From the NCBI RefSeq assembly GCF_032854445.1, contig NC_088300.1:72640984-72704983 (forward strand): a DNA stretch of 64,000 bases, read 5' to 3'. Under the pieces are notes generated by a model that did not search any database, was not told the DNA's origin, and saw only the letters and a program-made list of their open reading frames with translations. Source of the DNA: Liolophura sinensis (Eukaryota; Mollusca; Polyplacophora; Chitonida; Chitonidae). The position numbers and the translations under genes are program-made. Numbering within the stretch: the stretch's first letter is position 1; each line of letters begins with the position of its first letter. Positions 11,085-24,344 of the stretch are shown piece after piece.

Positions 11085-14000
11085 TTATTCGTCAAGATGT
11101 TTGTCAGGTGTACGGAGAAGGGTGACGGTTTCATTCGTGAAGGTGTTTATCACGTGTATGGAGAAGGGCAATGGTTTCATTCGCCAAGATGTTTGTCAGG
11201 TGTATGGAGAAGGGCGATGGTTTCATTCGCCAAGATGTTTGTCAGGTGTATGGAGAAGGACGATGGTTTCATTCGCCAAGATGTTTGTCAGGTGTATGGA
11301 GAAGGGTGATGGTTTCATTCGCCAAGATGTTTGTCAGGTGTATGGAGAAGGATGACGGTTTCATTCGTCATAATGTTTGTCAGGTGTATGGAGAAGGGCG
11401 ACAGGTTTCATTTGCCAAGATGTTTGTCACTTGTATGAAGAAGGGCGACCGGCTTCATTCGTCAAGATGTTTGTCAGGTGTATGGAGAAGGGCGATGGTT
11501 TCATTTGCCAAGATGTTTGTCAGGTGTACGGAGAAGGGTGACGGTTTCATTCGTGAAGGTGTTTATCACGTGTATGGAGAAGGGCGATGGTTTCATTCGT
11601 CAAGATGTTTATCTAGTGTATGGAGAAGAGTGGCGGTTTCATAGGTTTATTAGGTGTATGGAGAAGGGTGACGGTTTCATAGGTTTATTAGGTGTTAGGA
11701 GAAGGGTGACGGTTTCTTTCGCCAAGGTGTTTGTCAGGTGTATGGAGAAAGGCGGCAGTTTCCTTCCTCAGTATGTTTGTCAGGTGTATGGAGAAGGGTA
11801 ACAGTTTCATTCGTCAAGATGTTTGTCAGGTGTATGGAGAAGAGTGGCGGTTTCATAGGTTTATTAGGTGTATTGAGAAGGGTGACGGTTTCATAGGTTT
11901 ATTAGGTGTTAGGAGAAGGGTGACGGTTTCTTTCGCCAAGATGTTTGTCAGGTGTATGGAGAAAGGCGGCAGTTTCCTTCCTCAGTATGTTTGTCAGGTG
12001 TATGGAGAAGGGCTTCGGTTTCATTCGCCAAGATGTTTGTCAGGTGTATAGCGAAGGGCGATGGATTCATTCGTCAAGATGTTTGTCAGGTGTATGGAGA
12101 AGGGCGACGGTTTCATTCGTCAAGGTGTTTGTCAGGTGTATGGAGAATGGCGATGGTTTCATTCGTCAGAATGTTTGTCAGGTGTATGGAGAAGGGTGAC
12201 GGTTTCATTCGCCAAGATATTTGTCAGGTGTATGGAGAAATGCGTCGGTTTCATTCGTCAGAATATTTTCAGGTGTATGGAGAAGGGTGACGGTTTCATT
12301 CGTCAGAATGTTTGTCAGGTGTATTGAGAAAAGTGGCGGTTTCATTGGTTTGTCAGGTGTATGGAGAAGGGCGACGGTTTCATTCGCCAAGATGTTTGTC
12401 AGGTGTAAGGAGAAGGGCGTCAGGTTCATTCTTCAGAATGTTTGTCAGGAGTATGGAGAAGGGCGGTGGTTTCATTCGTCTAGATGTTTGTCAGGTGTAT
12501 GGAGAAGGGTGACGGTTTCATTCGCCAAGATGTTTGTCAGGTGTATGGAGAAGGGCGTCGGTTTCATTCGTCAGAATATTTTCAGGTGTATGGAGAAGGG
12601 TGACGGTTTCATTCGTCAGAATGTTTGTCAGGTGTATTGAGAAAAGTGGCGGTTTCATTGGTTTGTCAGGTGTATGGAGAAGGGTGACGGTTTCATTCGC
12701 CAAGATGTTTGTCAGGTGTAAGGAGAAGGGCGTCAGTTTCATTCGTCAGAATGTTTGTCAGATGTATGGAGAAGTGTGACGGTTTCATTCGTCTAGATGT
12801 TTGTCAGGTGTATGGAGAAGGGTGACGGTTTCATTCGCCAAGATGTTTGTCAGGTGTATGGTGAAGGGCGTCAGTTTCATTCGTCAGAATGTTTGTCAGG
12901 AGTATGGAGAAGGGTGACGGTTTCATTCGCCAAGATGTTTGTCAGGTGTATGGAGAGAGGCGACCGGCTTCATTCGCCAAGATGTTTGTCAGGTGTATGG
13001 AGAAGGTCGATGGTTTCATTCGTCAAGATGTTTGTCACGTGTACGGAGAAGAGCGGCGGTTTCATTCGTCAAGATGTTTGTCAGGTGTATGGAGAAGGGT
13101 GACAGTTTCGTTCGTGGAGGTGTTTATCACGTGTATGGAGAAGGGCGATGGTTGTATTCGTCAAGATGTTTATTAAGTGTATAGAGAAGGGCGACGGTTT
13201 CATTCGTCAGAATGTTTGTCAGGTGTATGGAGAAGGGTGACGGTTTCATTCTTCAAGATGTGTGTCAGATGTATGGAGAAGGGTGACGGTTTCATAGGTT
13301 TATTAGGTGTATTGAGAAGGGTGACGGTTCATTCGTCAGAATGTTTGTCAGGTGTATGGAGAAAGGCGGCAGTTTCCTTCATCAAGATGTTTGTCAGGTG
13401 TATGGAGAAGGGCGTCGGTTTCATTCGCCAAGATGTTTGTCAGGTGTATGGAGAAGGGCGATGGCTTCATTCGCCAAGATCTTTGCCAGGTGTATGGAGA
13501 AGGGTGACGGTTTCATTCGTCAGAATGTTTGTCAGGTGTATGGAGAAGGGCGTCTGTTTCATTCGTCAGAATGTTTGTCAGATGTATGGAGAAGGGTGAC
13601 GGTTTCTTTCGCCAAGATGTTTGTCAGGTGTATGGAGAAAGGCGGCAGTTTCCTTCCTCAGTATGTTTGTCAGGTGTATGGAGAAGGGTAACAGTTTCAT
13701 TCGTCAAGATGTTTGTCAGGTGTATGGAGAAGGGCGATGGTTTCATTCGACAGAATGTTTGTCAGGTGTATGGAGAAGGGCGACGGTTTCATTCGTCAGA
13801 ATGTTTGTCAGGTGTATGGAGAAGGGTGACGGTTTTATTCGCCAAGATGTTTGTCAGGTGTATGGAGAAGGGTGACGGTTTCATTCGCCAAGATGTTTGT
13901 CAGGTGTATGGAGAAGGGCGTCTGTTTCATTCGTCAGAATGTTTGTCAGGAGTATGGAGAAGGGCGACGGTTTCATTTGTCAGAAAGTTTTTCAGGTGTA

Positions 14001-14755
14001 TGGAGAAGTGTGACGGTTTCACTCGCCAAGATGTTTGTCAGGTGTATGGAGAATGGTGACGGTTTCGTTCGCCAAGATGTTTGTCAGGTGTATGGAGAAG
14101 GGCGGTGGTTTCATTCGTCAGAAATCGTACGGGCATTTCAATCTGTAAACATACAATGTTGTGGGCTACGTACTCCATTTGACGCATTTGAAGGGTGGCG
14201 GTTTCATTGGTTTGTCAGGTGTGTGGAGAAGGTTTACGGTTTCATTTGCCAAGATGTTTGTCAGGTGTATGGAGAAGGGTGACGGTTTCATTCGTCAGAA
14301 TGTTTGTCAGGTGTATGGAGAAGGGTGACGGTTTCATTGGTTTGTCAGGTGTGTGGAGAAGGTTGACGGTTTCATTCGCCAAGATGTTTGTCAGGTGTAT
14401 GGAGAAGGGTGACGGTTTCATTCGTCAGAATGTTTGTCAGGTGTATGGAGAAGGGTGACGGTTTTATTCGCCAAGATGTTTGTCAGGTGTATGGAGAAGG
14501 GTGACGGTTTCATTCGCCAAGATGTTTGTCAGGTGTATGGAGAAGGGCGTCTGTTTCATTCGTCAGAATGTTTGTCAGGAGTATGGAGAAGGGCGACGGT
14601 TTCATTTGTCAGAAAGTTTTTCAGGTGTATGGAGAAGTGTGACGGTTTCATTCGCCAAGATGTTTGTCAGGTGTATGGAGAATGGTGACGGTTTCGTTCG
14701 CCAAGATGTTTGTCAGGTGTATGGAGAAGGGCGGTGGTTTCATTCGTCAGAGATC
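11085..14755. repeat. Large 46-bp satellite array with higher-order structure
   Basis: Roughly 80 copies of a unit built from GTTTGTCAGGTGTATGGAGA, AGGG(T/C)GACGG and TTTCATTCGCCAAGAT. The main variants end in CGCCAAGAT, CGTCAGAAT or CGTCAAGAT. Short 38-bp units lack 8 bp and read CATAGGTTTATTAGG or CATTGGTTTGTCAGG. Multi-unit blocks are duplicated: one at about 11631 recurs 214 bp later, one with GAATATTTTC at 12261 recurs at 12574 (313 bp later), and the right boundary is duplicated 629 bp apart. The unit has no plus-strand stops and 46 is not a multiple of 3, so up to 176 codons stay open in overlapping frames with a 46-residue super-repeat (for example MFVRCMEKGDGFIRQDV). I consider these non-coding. 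Confidence 0.95.
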
Positions 14756-14821
14756 GTACGGGCATTTCAATCTGTAAACATACAATGTTGTGGGCTACGT
14801 ACTCCATTTGACGCATTTGAT
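14753..14821. repeat. Right boundary sequence of the satellite, duplicated at 14124-14180
   Basis: A non-repetitive segment starting ATCGTACGGGCATTTCAATC and ending TTTGACGCATTTGA closes the array at 14753-14821. An almost identical copy sits inside the array from 14124 to about 14180, followed there by more repeat units. The two copies are 629 bp apart, as are the repeat units to their left (GGTTTTATTCGCC at 13831 and 14460). This shows that the array edge itself was duplicated. Confidence 0.9.
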
Positions 14822-17800
14822 TAGAAACAATTGGAAACTGATAACTATACTCCTACTTCCAGGTGATTCTTCTGTTAAAATTATACGTATGTTTAAGAGA
14901 TTGTGATGCCAATTTTATTAATGAAACTGGTCTTTGTGAATATTGCTTTGTATACAGTTTACCAGTTGACGGCCGGAACTGTGATGTGGATATTTATCTT
15001 ATTCTAAGGGATACGGAGGAAACAATGCCAGATGATAAGATATCTGTCCTGGAATCGTTAGGAGTTGCTTAGAATGCCATTTCAAATTACGTTTAGTTGA
15101 TCTATTGTTTATGTCCTTCATAACACAGAGGAATTGCTCAGGGACCTGACGTTCACAACCACGGAGGTCAATCTCGTGGGATACGGACACATTTACATCC
15201 TTATTTACTATACACGAGTAACAGATGAGTAAATTGTGACGTCACAGCCGTATAGTCCATGCATACCGCAGCTGATATGGAACGCCTTCTTTGGCGGGTA
15301 ATATCAAACAGAATCCACTATAAAATTTGATGTATGGCCGGATCAGTTGTTAATTCCTGTGTTTGTGTGATATACCAGGATTCTTATGTAACCGTAGATA
15401 AGCTGAGATATCCTCGCCTTTGGCCAGTCACGCCCGGCTCTCGTACCGTACATATCACACTAGTGACAGTATGATCCTTTAATCTCTGCTACATAACAAT
15501 CTAGTCCTACGAGACATGAGTACCGTGAGGAAAGACTCTGTTACTAATAACAGCCATTCCGTTGGAGTGCTGCGTTGACAGATGGCAGATCAACCAGAAC
15601 TAATTATGTCCCTTGGATCAAGATGGCTAGCAGTGATTTTCACAGGCCATCGCATGTACGGAGGTAGCTTAGAAACGATCCCCGTGTTGAAAATGAGTCG
15701 TAACCTGACAGCTCTAATAATGACGGCAGGAGATCTCCTTCACACACCCTGTCCGCTAAGTTTGGACTAAAGGTTAGTCCCAATGCCACCTATCCAATTA
15801 TCCAATTAAATACACCTTAACTTCACAGCCTTTAGAGCCAAACCGCATGACAGGCTTTGATCCACAACTTTCATATCCGGTGAGAACATGTGACTCTATC
15901 ATCCATTCTCATGTCAACGCCCCTATTTCGGGAACCAACACGAATTCCGAACGGGACTTCAGTGACCTGTGAGATTGACGAGTCTGTCTTGTTAAGGTGT
16001 AGAGTAACCAGCGCTATTTTGAATGTTGTTAGACAAGATGTGTTATAAGACGATCAAAGATCCGAAGTTGCCGCTGATACATGCAGTTTCAAAGTGATGT
16101 TTAGATGTCTGCCACGACATGCAGGTGTCATGCTTACAGTTGCAAACAATATTCTACGGAATGACTTGAACATAAAATTCAGTAAGATGACTTACGTAAC
16201 TATAAAAATCCCGATCGATTACTTCGGTATGCATTTGAATACAGTTAAATAATAAAAACATTCGTGTAATCAACATGCAATCAGTGGATCGATTCTCGCT
16301 AAGAAAATCGAGAAGGCATTCAGTTCGCCATCATAGTCGCCCACGGAATACGACAACTGAATACCAAAAATCCACATGCAACATTCCATTTACAATGATA
16401 AACAAACCTATAAAGATTAAGGTAAACTCGTCATCGATAAGACGAATGATGATTAATTTGAGGCTCATTAATATCTTAAATGCCAAATTAATACAAAATG
16501 CAGATCAGGCAATTCGGAAATGCACACTATATAAAACATGTGCGTTGAAGCAGTCATAACTGAGTAATATATTCCGCTTGAGTACGGCGTCAGACAAGCT
16601 ATATCAGTCAATCTGAAGACGGTAACACTTTTACATGTTTATCCATGATATATATAATATATACATGTATATCAAAATGTAACAAAATCTGCCAAAATGA
16701 AGATGTAAAACAACGGCCAAACTGAAGCAACGAAATGTGATGTGGAGAATATGAAATAGTTCGTAACGTTATTCTATTAATAATGATAATACCATCTTAT
16801 TGCAAATATCGTCTTGTCATGGTCTTGCTCAGAGGTCTTTCTGACTTTGTTTAGCAGATGTGATTTGAACCGGTTTTAATATTTACCACTTCGTCCATTT
16901 TAACGACGCATATGCAGAGGTATAAACGCCTGCTCATAAACATGCAGTTGTGCATTTATATTTTATTGTAGTCTGCTTATTGCGTGTGGTCATTTTTTTT
17001 TGGAAGGCTCCTTTTACCAAAGAATAAGCCCTATATATTCCTGTTTCAGAGATCGTGCGTAATTCTTCAATTGCATACATTGACAAAAGATCTACCGGAA
17101 GTGGTCCCAATGAACTCTTTTCGGCCTGCGATGTTGGGCAAACAATCAATTAAACGCAGAAAACTGGAACACTGGCCCTCTCGAAATCAACGAGTGTTTG
17201 TGATAATCCGGGAGGTTCACAGACGAATCACATCACCGGTCTTCGGACCTTTGTGTTGTACAACTGAAGATGTGAAGTATTAAGTACCTTGGTGATGAAC
17301 GACCTACACTCAGCTGCGAGCTTTCAAAAGCTCTCCGTATCGCACCCTCTGAAGGGTTGTCCTTTTAACGTTCTGATGAAAGGTGCCAGTGTGTATTGGT
17401 AAATAGTCATAACATACGTCACTGGTTTAAGTGCACATGTATGTATATAGTACCATGTCAATGGTTTGCCCCATGCAGTCCGTGTAAACACGACAAGTAT
17501 TGACAGATTCAGACGTGTGAAACAGGCCTATATGGCACAGAGAGTTTCACTCTTATGTAGATTGCAAATGAAATTTAAAAAATAATCAATTATACTTTTG
17601 TGAAAATATTATCGAGAAATACATTCATTTGAAATCATAAGCCATTGGCTCGTTACACACTTTGTTGTTGTTGCGCGGTTATAAAACAATATAATTAATT
17701 CTGCAAGTGAAACAAATGGTTTGGGAAGACATACTCAAAACAGACAAAGTCGACATTGATCATTGTACAGAAAACTTGAAATTGTGCTTGGCCAAAAACA

Positions 17801-18589
17801 AAGGCACTAACAGAGATGAATTCCTACACAGGAATGGCACGAGTGAAGAAAAAAAGCCCGCTTCGACACACAAAATTTTGTTTTCGAGTAACATGTATGG
17901 GCAAAGCTCTCTAGATGACTATACCTTAAGACGAAACGAAAGACCATTTCAAAGTAGTGGACTGCCCTATAGATGAAAATCATATACTTGCATAAAATTT
18001 TAGAGCCACGAATGCTGACAAAAGAGTGTCTGGAAAGATTGCTACACTTCATCATGACAGCTGGAAAATCATAAAACCAATCGTCATTCTTTTCCAGTAA
18101 TTGTGCTTTATCCTATCATACCCATAAAACTTACCATGTCATAGACATGAAATACTGGCTGCATACTTAACACTTCCTTTTCTAAGGATCGAATATACTC
18201 TAAAACGTTATTCCAGTCTGATGTTTTCACACACAGTAGTTTAGAAGTACTACCTTATCACCTTGCATAGTATTAGTTGTTGTATGTTAAGGACCTATCT
18301 GTGCGATAAGTCCAGATCAACAAGTGTACAGATGAAGACACAATACAATTTGATGTGTAGTCCTAAAAATCGAGTTTCATACATACATAAATTTGGGATG
18401 GTTCCCGGTTACAGGTCATGTACATGAATTCCAATCAGCGAAAGTTTAATGCTCTCGTTGACAAAATCTTTTAAATGAATATTGGGCACTTCAAAGGTAA
18501 TAACATCGCCAAGTTTACAGGATGGAACAATAAAGGCAACCTAAGGCAACAATTAAACGCAATCAGAGAGCTGTGGGCGGTAATGGCGT
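14822..18589. other. Non-coding stretch
   Basis: No recognisable gene. Open frames up to about 99 codons (16275-16559, 16984-17283, 17707-17976) have no known motifs and no supporting splice signals that I can connect. The sequence is AT-rich from about 16200 to 16900. Confidence 0.4.
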
Positions 18590-19190
18590 GTTACAGATGT
18601 ATTGAGCCCAGTTGACAATCTCTGAGGTGGTCACAGGGCGTAATGAGAGTGAACCAGCGACAAATTGTTCCTAAACAACCCGTGGAAAGAGACCGATCCG
18701 CTCCATGGTTTTATTGGTGTCGATAAGCCGCCTTTTGGGGGGTCCTTTACCAAGCTGAGAGAACAGCAAACGTGTGGTACGGAAATTTGTCGGGCTTCCT
18801 TAACGGGTTTACCTCCTCCAGTGATTGATGATAAATTCATTGGGAGAAGATTCTGGATCGATCACAGCACAGGTGGTTTAGTTAAGCCACCGAGCAATGC
18901 CAACACTGATAATATTCCAGCTAATGCCGTCTTGCATTTGCTTACTGATAACCCATCAGCCCTGGCTGACTCGCTCATTTCATGACTGCTCAACCAGACG
19001 CCGTGGAATCAAGGCTCCTATTAAGCATTTGTTCCTGCCCTGTTCTTTTTATTCAGCATTTCTCCTTCAAGTCGGTGTGTGAAGCCAATAAAACGCGCTT
19101 ATACGCTGCTCTGATATCAAATTGCGCGGATTACCATGGAAAACTGGCTAATTCCATGAGAAGTCACGTAACGTTGTGTTGTTAAAGCTT
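18590..19190. other. GC-richer block, candidate conserved non-coding element or unknown exon
   Basis: Composition rises in G+C relative to its flanks, and overlapping frames stay open on both strands: plus 18665-18985 (106 codons), plus 18982-19185, minus 18631-18840. None matches a family I know. The both-strand openness suggests a compositional effect. A role as an upstream regulatory element or an unknown exon is possible but unproven. Confidence 0.2.
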
Positions 19191-22100
19191 AGGTTTGCTC
19201 TGCTCTTCATAATAAAGGAATATGATCTCAGTCTTCAGCAGAGCGACTAAAGCGAAGCAGCTCTCGAAAGAAGGAAAAGGGAAAAGAGCTGGACAACTTT
19301 ATTTCTGTTTTTATTATCCATTCCAAATTTTATATGCACCCTTTATGAACACATAAGGTACGTTGTGTGACAATAATTTACCATGTGCATATACCACATG
19401 TTCGTGAAAACCCCTATTTCTACCATGTAAGCTATCATACGAGAAAAGCCTTGGCTTTTCCATACAGTATAAGCAATTAAATTTATTAACTGCGTTTTAA
19501 AATCCAGTCCAGAGATTGTTCTTTGGTGGTTGAAAGTGGTTACCTATGGTCAGCTATCTCCGAAGATATCGCTATAAGTTCAGACAGAGGTTAACAAGTT
19601 TGCCGATATTCGGGGTAGTTCAAATGGACGAAGCGATGTTCTGGCATGCCAAGGACAGCCTGCATAGACACTTCAGCGCTGTTTTCCATTAGGTGGAAGC
19701 TGACGGTAAATGTCCTCTCCTATCGAGTCTGACAGCTACAGCAGGCCTATGGCACCATATACCATCTCGGTTTACTCTCCTACATGTTCCTTCGTTAAAG
19801 ATCTAAACGATCAACATTTGTTTACACGAACATTTGATGCAGAACACAGTTCTAATGTTGTCAAATTGACCACATGGCGGCGGATGGGTGTTTGTGACCA
19901 CGTGTAGTAATGGAACAGTGAAGCCTGTTACGTGAAGCAAGAGAGCAACTTGAACCACGGTGAGTGATGGAGTTATTAAAGTGTACGTGTTTATGTGAAG
20001 AATGGATGAATGGTCCCGAGGTGTGAAGAATGCTCTCACGCAACAACGGGCGAATCAGTGTTTACCTACACATTGCATAATGCTTCAAACATCTTATGTC
20101 CATACAGCTAATTCTATCCTTGGGGAACAACCAGAATTCTGCGATAAAATGTGTTTCATAATCTAACCACAGTCTACAGACATCTGTACGTACGTGAAAC
20201 ATAATTCTGTTAAAACATTCCTAATGAATGAAACAACACCAACGAAAAACATTGTTTCCGAAAGTTATATTTATTGTTGTAATGAAGGGAAATATAATAA
20301 AATAATTCAAGCACAAATATGCCTACTTAAGAGAAAATCGTGAAAACGAATATTCTGGGCTATTTTTTACCCGAAACAACTTGTCGAGTGCAATGCTAAT
20401 AACAATTTTACTGTGGGACCTCTTGCCTAGACAAGTTCAGTTAATGTATATGGGCACACAGACTAGACACTTACAACGGTGCTTGCGAAGATGTCATCTT
20501 TCAAATCTATAAACAACAAACAATGGCCTGGCAAACTAACGAATTATTCTGGAACGAGACACCCTCTTAGATTACAAGCGGAAACTCCTTGTTTGATGTC
20601 AAACCTGATAACTTAAAGGGCTACGTAACGCCATAGCCGCAGGAGTAGACACCGGTAATGCCATTCCGCTTTTCAAAATTGAGAACAATAAGATGGAAGC
20701 GGTTATTTCATAAAATGTTCCTTTTATACAGTGTTTATTATTCAATACTGCAGCCAATAGCAAACCGTTCAGTGGATTGTCCGGAATATCACTAGCCTCT
20801 AAATTAGCGCATGTTGAAATACAGCTCCTACGTACTGTTTTGGCCGCCGCTTTAAGTCACCTGCCCAATGAGAGGTGCGGTGGTTTCCCCTTGATTTTGC
20901 ACAATTTTCATGCTCTCATGTACCTGAGACATTTGGATAATGTCCCGATATAGTCAGACAGAAAGTTATATGAGCCCTTAAGGATGTGAGTACGGCAATT
21001 TTTATTTTAAAGGAGAAGAATCTTAAAAAAAAAGGGACATTATAGGCTGAAAAGAGCACATTTTTTCATCTGGTGATACCTGCTGCATAATTTTGCGATT
21101 TTTCCATGGCATAAATCGCTGAGTCCATCGCGCCTCCATCTTTAACGCCCTGTAATATAAGCTGGGTGTGTGTTGCCTCTCAGCCAAGGAGTGTCCTTAA
21201 AACTGCCAGCTTGTTCGTGTAAACTCGGAACTAAGTCCAACATTTCGGTTTCCCGATCGTCAAGCGGAAAACGAAATCGCTACTTTCTGGAAAGAAGAGT
21301 TCTACCGGAAATGTACGAACTGCACTACGGCGGTTTCCGACGGCAATTCTCCTCCTAACACAGAAGACTTCAGGACTAGTTTTTAAGCAAAATGGAGTCG
21401 CCAACAGAGGCTTTTGGCGCTGACTTTATTTATAATTTATCAACTTGAGGTACATACTAGAATTTTTTATGGCATGCACCTCCGAGGAAATGCACACTCT
21501 TTTCAATGGTATTTGGTTGATATTTAAATTTTTTACTCTTTTAAACACAAATAAATGATAAGTGTGGCTGAGTGAGACATATATACTTCAATTAACCACG
21601 TTAAAATATTGACGTAAAGTAAAATAACAGCTCAGGCCGCCATAAAAAGTAGATCGGAGTATGCGAAGGGAACTTCCCCGAGAGATGTTATGTTAAATAT
21701 ACTGATTAATTTTATTAAAATCACACAGGAAAACATCGACCTAAAGGTTAACATACAAAACAGAAAATCGCCTAATATAGTTCCCTGAAATAATTTGCGT
21801 CAACCTTCTATGACATATATCTCCAAGAGGAGAAAATAACCTTCCATCTATATTAAACATCCAGTTTAAAGTGTGATTCCAAATCCAATGCAGAATAGGC
21901 AAATAACAATTCAATAAAAACAATTATTTGCGAAAATTAATTTATATCTCTATTTTATTTTTTGACTGTGGCTATGTGGGAAGGATGTGTGCTTCATTTG
22001 GTATGCTAATCTATTGCGGGACAGAAATAACAATGTTCGAACGATGCATATATTCTACTGGATAGTCTGCTTTACATCAGAATTGCTTTTGTTCACAAAG

Positions 22101-23775
22101 TTATGGAAACATCACTGAAGCAACAGGCAATTACATGGCTTAACACACAACGAACTGGGTAATTGCCTAAATATAGCAGTGTAAAATTGGTCTCCATGGA
22201 TGAGTATTTTTTCTACAGACATGCCTATTAGAACATGTGGACTCAAACAGCCAGGAAGTGGTAGGTGTGAGCATTCGTAATTACCTGGACTTGCATAGAA
22301 AGGGCCTAAAGTCCGTTAATTGTGCCAAAACATCCAGTTAACCATACTTTACATCGCTGGAACGTTGCTAAACTAATTACAGCTAATATAACGACCCAGC
22401 ATTAAGCAATAAGAATCGGCGGAAAATTATGCCGGGCAATCGATGGAAAGCACCCAGTAGAGGTCTTATGCCACCCGTAATCGGTGATCCGCTGGTGCAG
22501 ACAATCAAGCAAGGGATTGGAGGGGGAGCAGAAGAAAAAAACGGAAAAAAAATTATCCGCCTTCATGCAGCGAGCGAACTGATTTGACCCTCTCATCGAG
22601 TGAGGGTCTGATGTATGTTGATGCGCATTGATTTTAGATTAACGGCATGTAATTCGGTACTTGTTGTATCAACATCTCTGGAATCTTGAACAGAGTTCTC
22701 GACAGAACATAAACACACGGAATGGAATACAACAAAGGAATACTCATAAAGAAATACCAGAAACACGCTTACAACAGAAATCAAATCAATTATATCCACT
22801 TTAGGTGTAACCACACGTGATCTTAAATATGGAAAAGCTTTATTCAGTGTTTCCCAAGCATGTCCTTTCACTCGAAGAGGCGAGTGGCTCTATTTGTGCG
22901 TTTCGACACCTGTATATACTTTCATATCTCACGGATCATATTGGAGAATTGGACTATTATCCGTTCTTGTGTCTGTAGCCTATAACTAGGTATATTTGGA
23001 TGTCCAAAATACTTGTACTCTTTGCTTTTCGACATTATATTTACGCAATTGTAATTTTGTCTTTCATAGTGTAGGAATTTACCGGAAGAGACTGCGAAGA
23101 AAACGGGAATGTGGAGTTGAAATCTTAATTGGTGGCGCAGTAAAATGTCTTAATCACACTCCCTGTCACAAATCATGTGTGAACTATAAAATATACCGCA
23201 ATTGTATATTATAACACATTAGTCACGTTCGTCGCGAATTAACTGTATCATGAAAGACAGTTTTTTTGTGATGTGTGATAATTTCATGTTATATCAGTTT
23301 CAATCTTTTAAAATGTTTCTAATACAAGAACTAAATGATGGATTTCAATTTATAATCTTGTTGTCTCAAAGAGTAGTCAGTGAGTAAAGTTAATGCCTGA
23401 GTTGACTGAAATTGGCTGAAGATTTGTGTCATGGACATAGTAATACCGATTAATATGGGTTATTGTTTTTTATACATCGTGTCGATGACTGTGTCTGCAT
23501 ATGAACAGTTCACTGAAAGTGCCTAAGCAGCAATATTTGTTTAAATGTTTGGAGCCGGATCTTCCATTTTCGCTGCTCCAAATATTCATGTTACAGCTGA
23601 ACGGAGAAAATTACAAACCGTGGCTTCTCATTCGCATGCTATAGGTATGATGCATGACTTACCAGAATTTTTCATTTGATTTATTAATTGGTTCTTTTGC
23701 GCTTATCAAAGTTAGTATTTGTGATTTACGAATTCGAGATGTGCTTATAGAGGCAAAGAAAACATTAGCCATGAA

Positions 23776-23778
<3 letters not shown>
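19191..23778. other. Non-coding stretch
   Basis: No gene recognised. The part from about 20830 to 21360 is less AT-rich than its flanks and holds several E-box-like CANNTG motifs. It could be regulatory, but nothing diagnostic is visible. The remainder is AT-rich with short random frames. Confidence 0.4.

Positions 23779-23831
<53 letters not shown>
23779..23831. repeat. (TA)n microsatellite
   Basis: About 26 TA dinucleotides, uninterrupted. It directly abuts the left end of the MITE that follows and occupies the place where that element's outermost bases should be. The apparent YIYIYI open frames on both strands are artefacts of this tract. Confidence 0.95.
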
Positions 23832-23832
<1 letters not shown>

Positions 23833-23833
<1 letters not shown>

Positions 23834-24203
23834 GAAAAATAGTTCGATTTATTTTGGTATTTTGGTAGAATTTTTTCAACCGAGTAAAATGGTTTGAAAT
23901 CATCACATTACACGGTGGTCTGTGGTGACCCAAGTGGTATCAGTGACGTTATACTCCAGTTTTTGAATAAAATAGTTAGTTTCAAGGTCCATTCGGCGAA
24001 TGCATTCATAGATCTATATGCATGCAAGTGGAATGATGACATATGACAGCCTGTGTGCGTTACGTGGCATAAACGTGATGTGACATCACCGATCCCAATA
24101 TGGTCAGATAAGGTCACAGTAGAATCCAAAGTTTCAGATGCATTTTACTATAGGTTGAAAATATTCTACGAAAATAAATCGAACTATTTTTCTGGACAGT
24201 GTT
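23833..24203. mobile_element. Mariner-like MITE with ~55-bp terminal inverted repeats, left tip missing
   Basis: The left end GGAAAAATAGTTCGATTTAT (from 23833) is the inverted complement of the right end ATAAATCGAACTATTTTTCT (24174-24193). The match continues inward through TAGAAT and TTTCAACC to GTAAAATG; the left arm carries an extra ~9 bp (a duplicated TATTTTGG-like segment). The right end extends to CTGGACAGTGTT followed by TA (24204-24205). The complement, TA then AACACTGTCC, has the look of Tc1/mariner termini with a TA target. The left arm lacks the matching CACTGTCC tip and runs into (TA)n instead. The interior has no transposase and is non-coding. Confidence 0.8.
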
Positions 24204-24344
24204 TAATAGTCTTTCATCTGACGTGATGCGTAACGAATTCGATTTGTGTATAGATTGTAATATATTTGGACAAGCATTATGCGAGAAAACCCTTTATACC
24301 GTCTATATACACCTCGTGTCATACAAGACCGTATATATTGACTG

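Noticed and set aside
11047-14824. Many overlapping plus-strand frames (up to 176 codons) as a repeat protein family
   Set aside because: They are shadows of the 46-bp satellite in three frames, with a 46-residue super-repeat forced by unit length. Short 38-bp units shift the frame at random.
23745-23933. YIYIYI-containing proteins at the TA tracts (also at 28533-28857)
   Set aside because: Translation of (TA)n gives alternating Tyr-Ile in any genome. No gene structure surrounds them.
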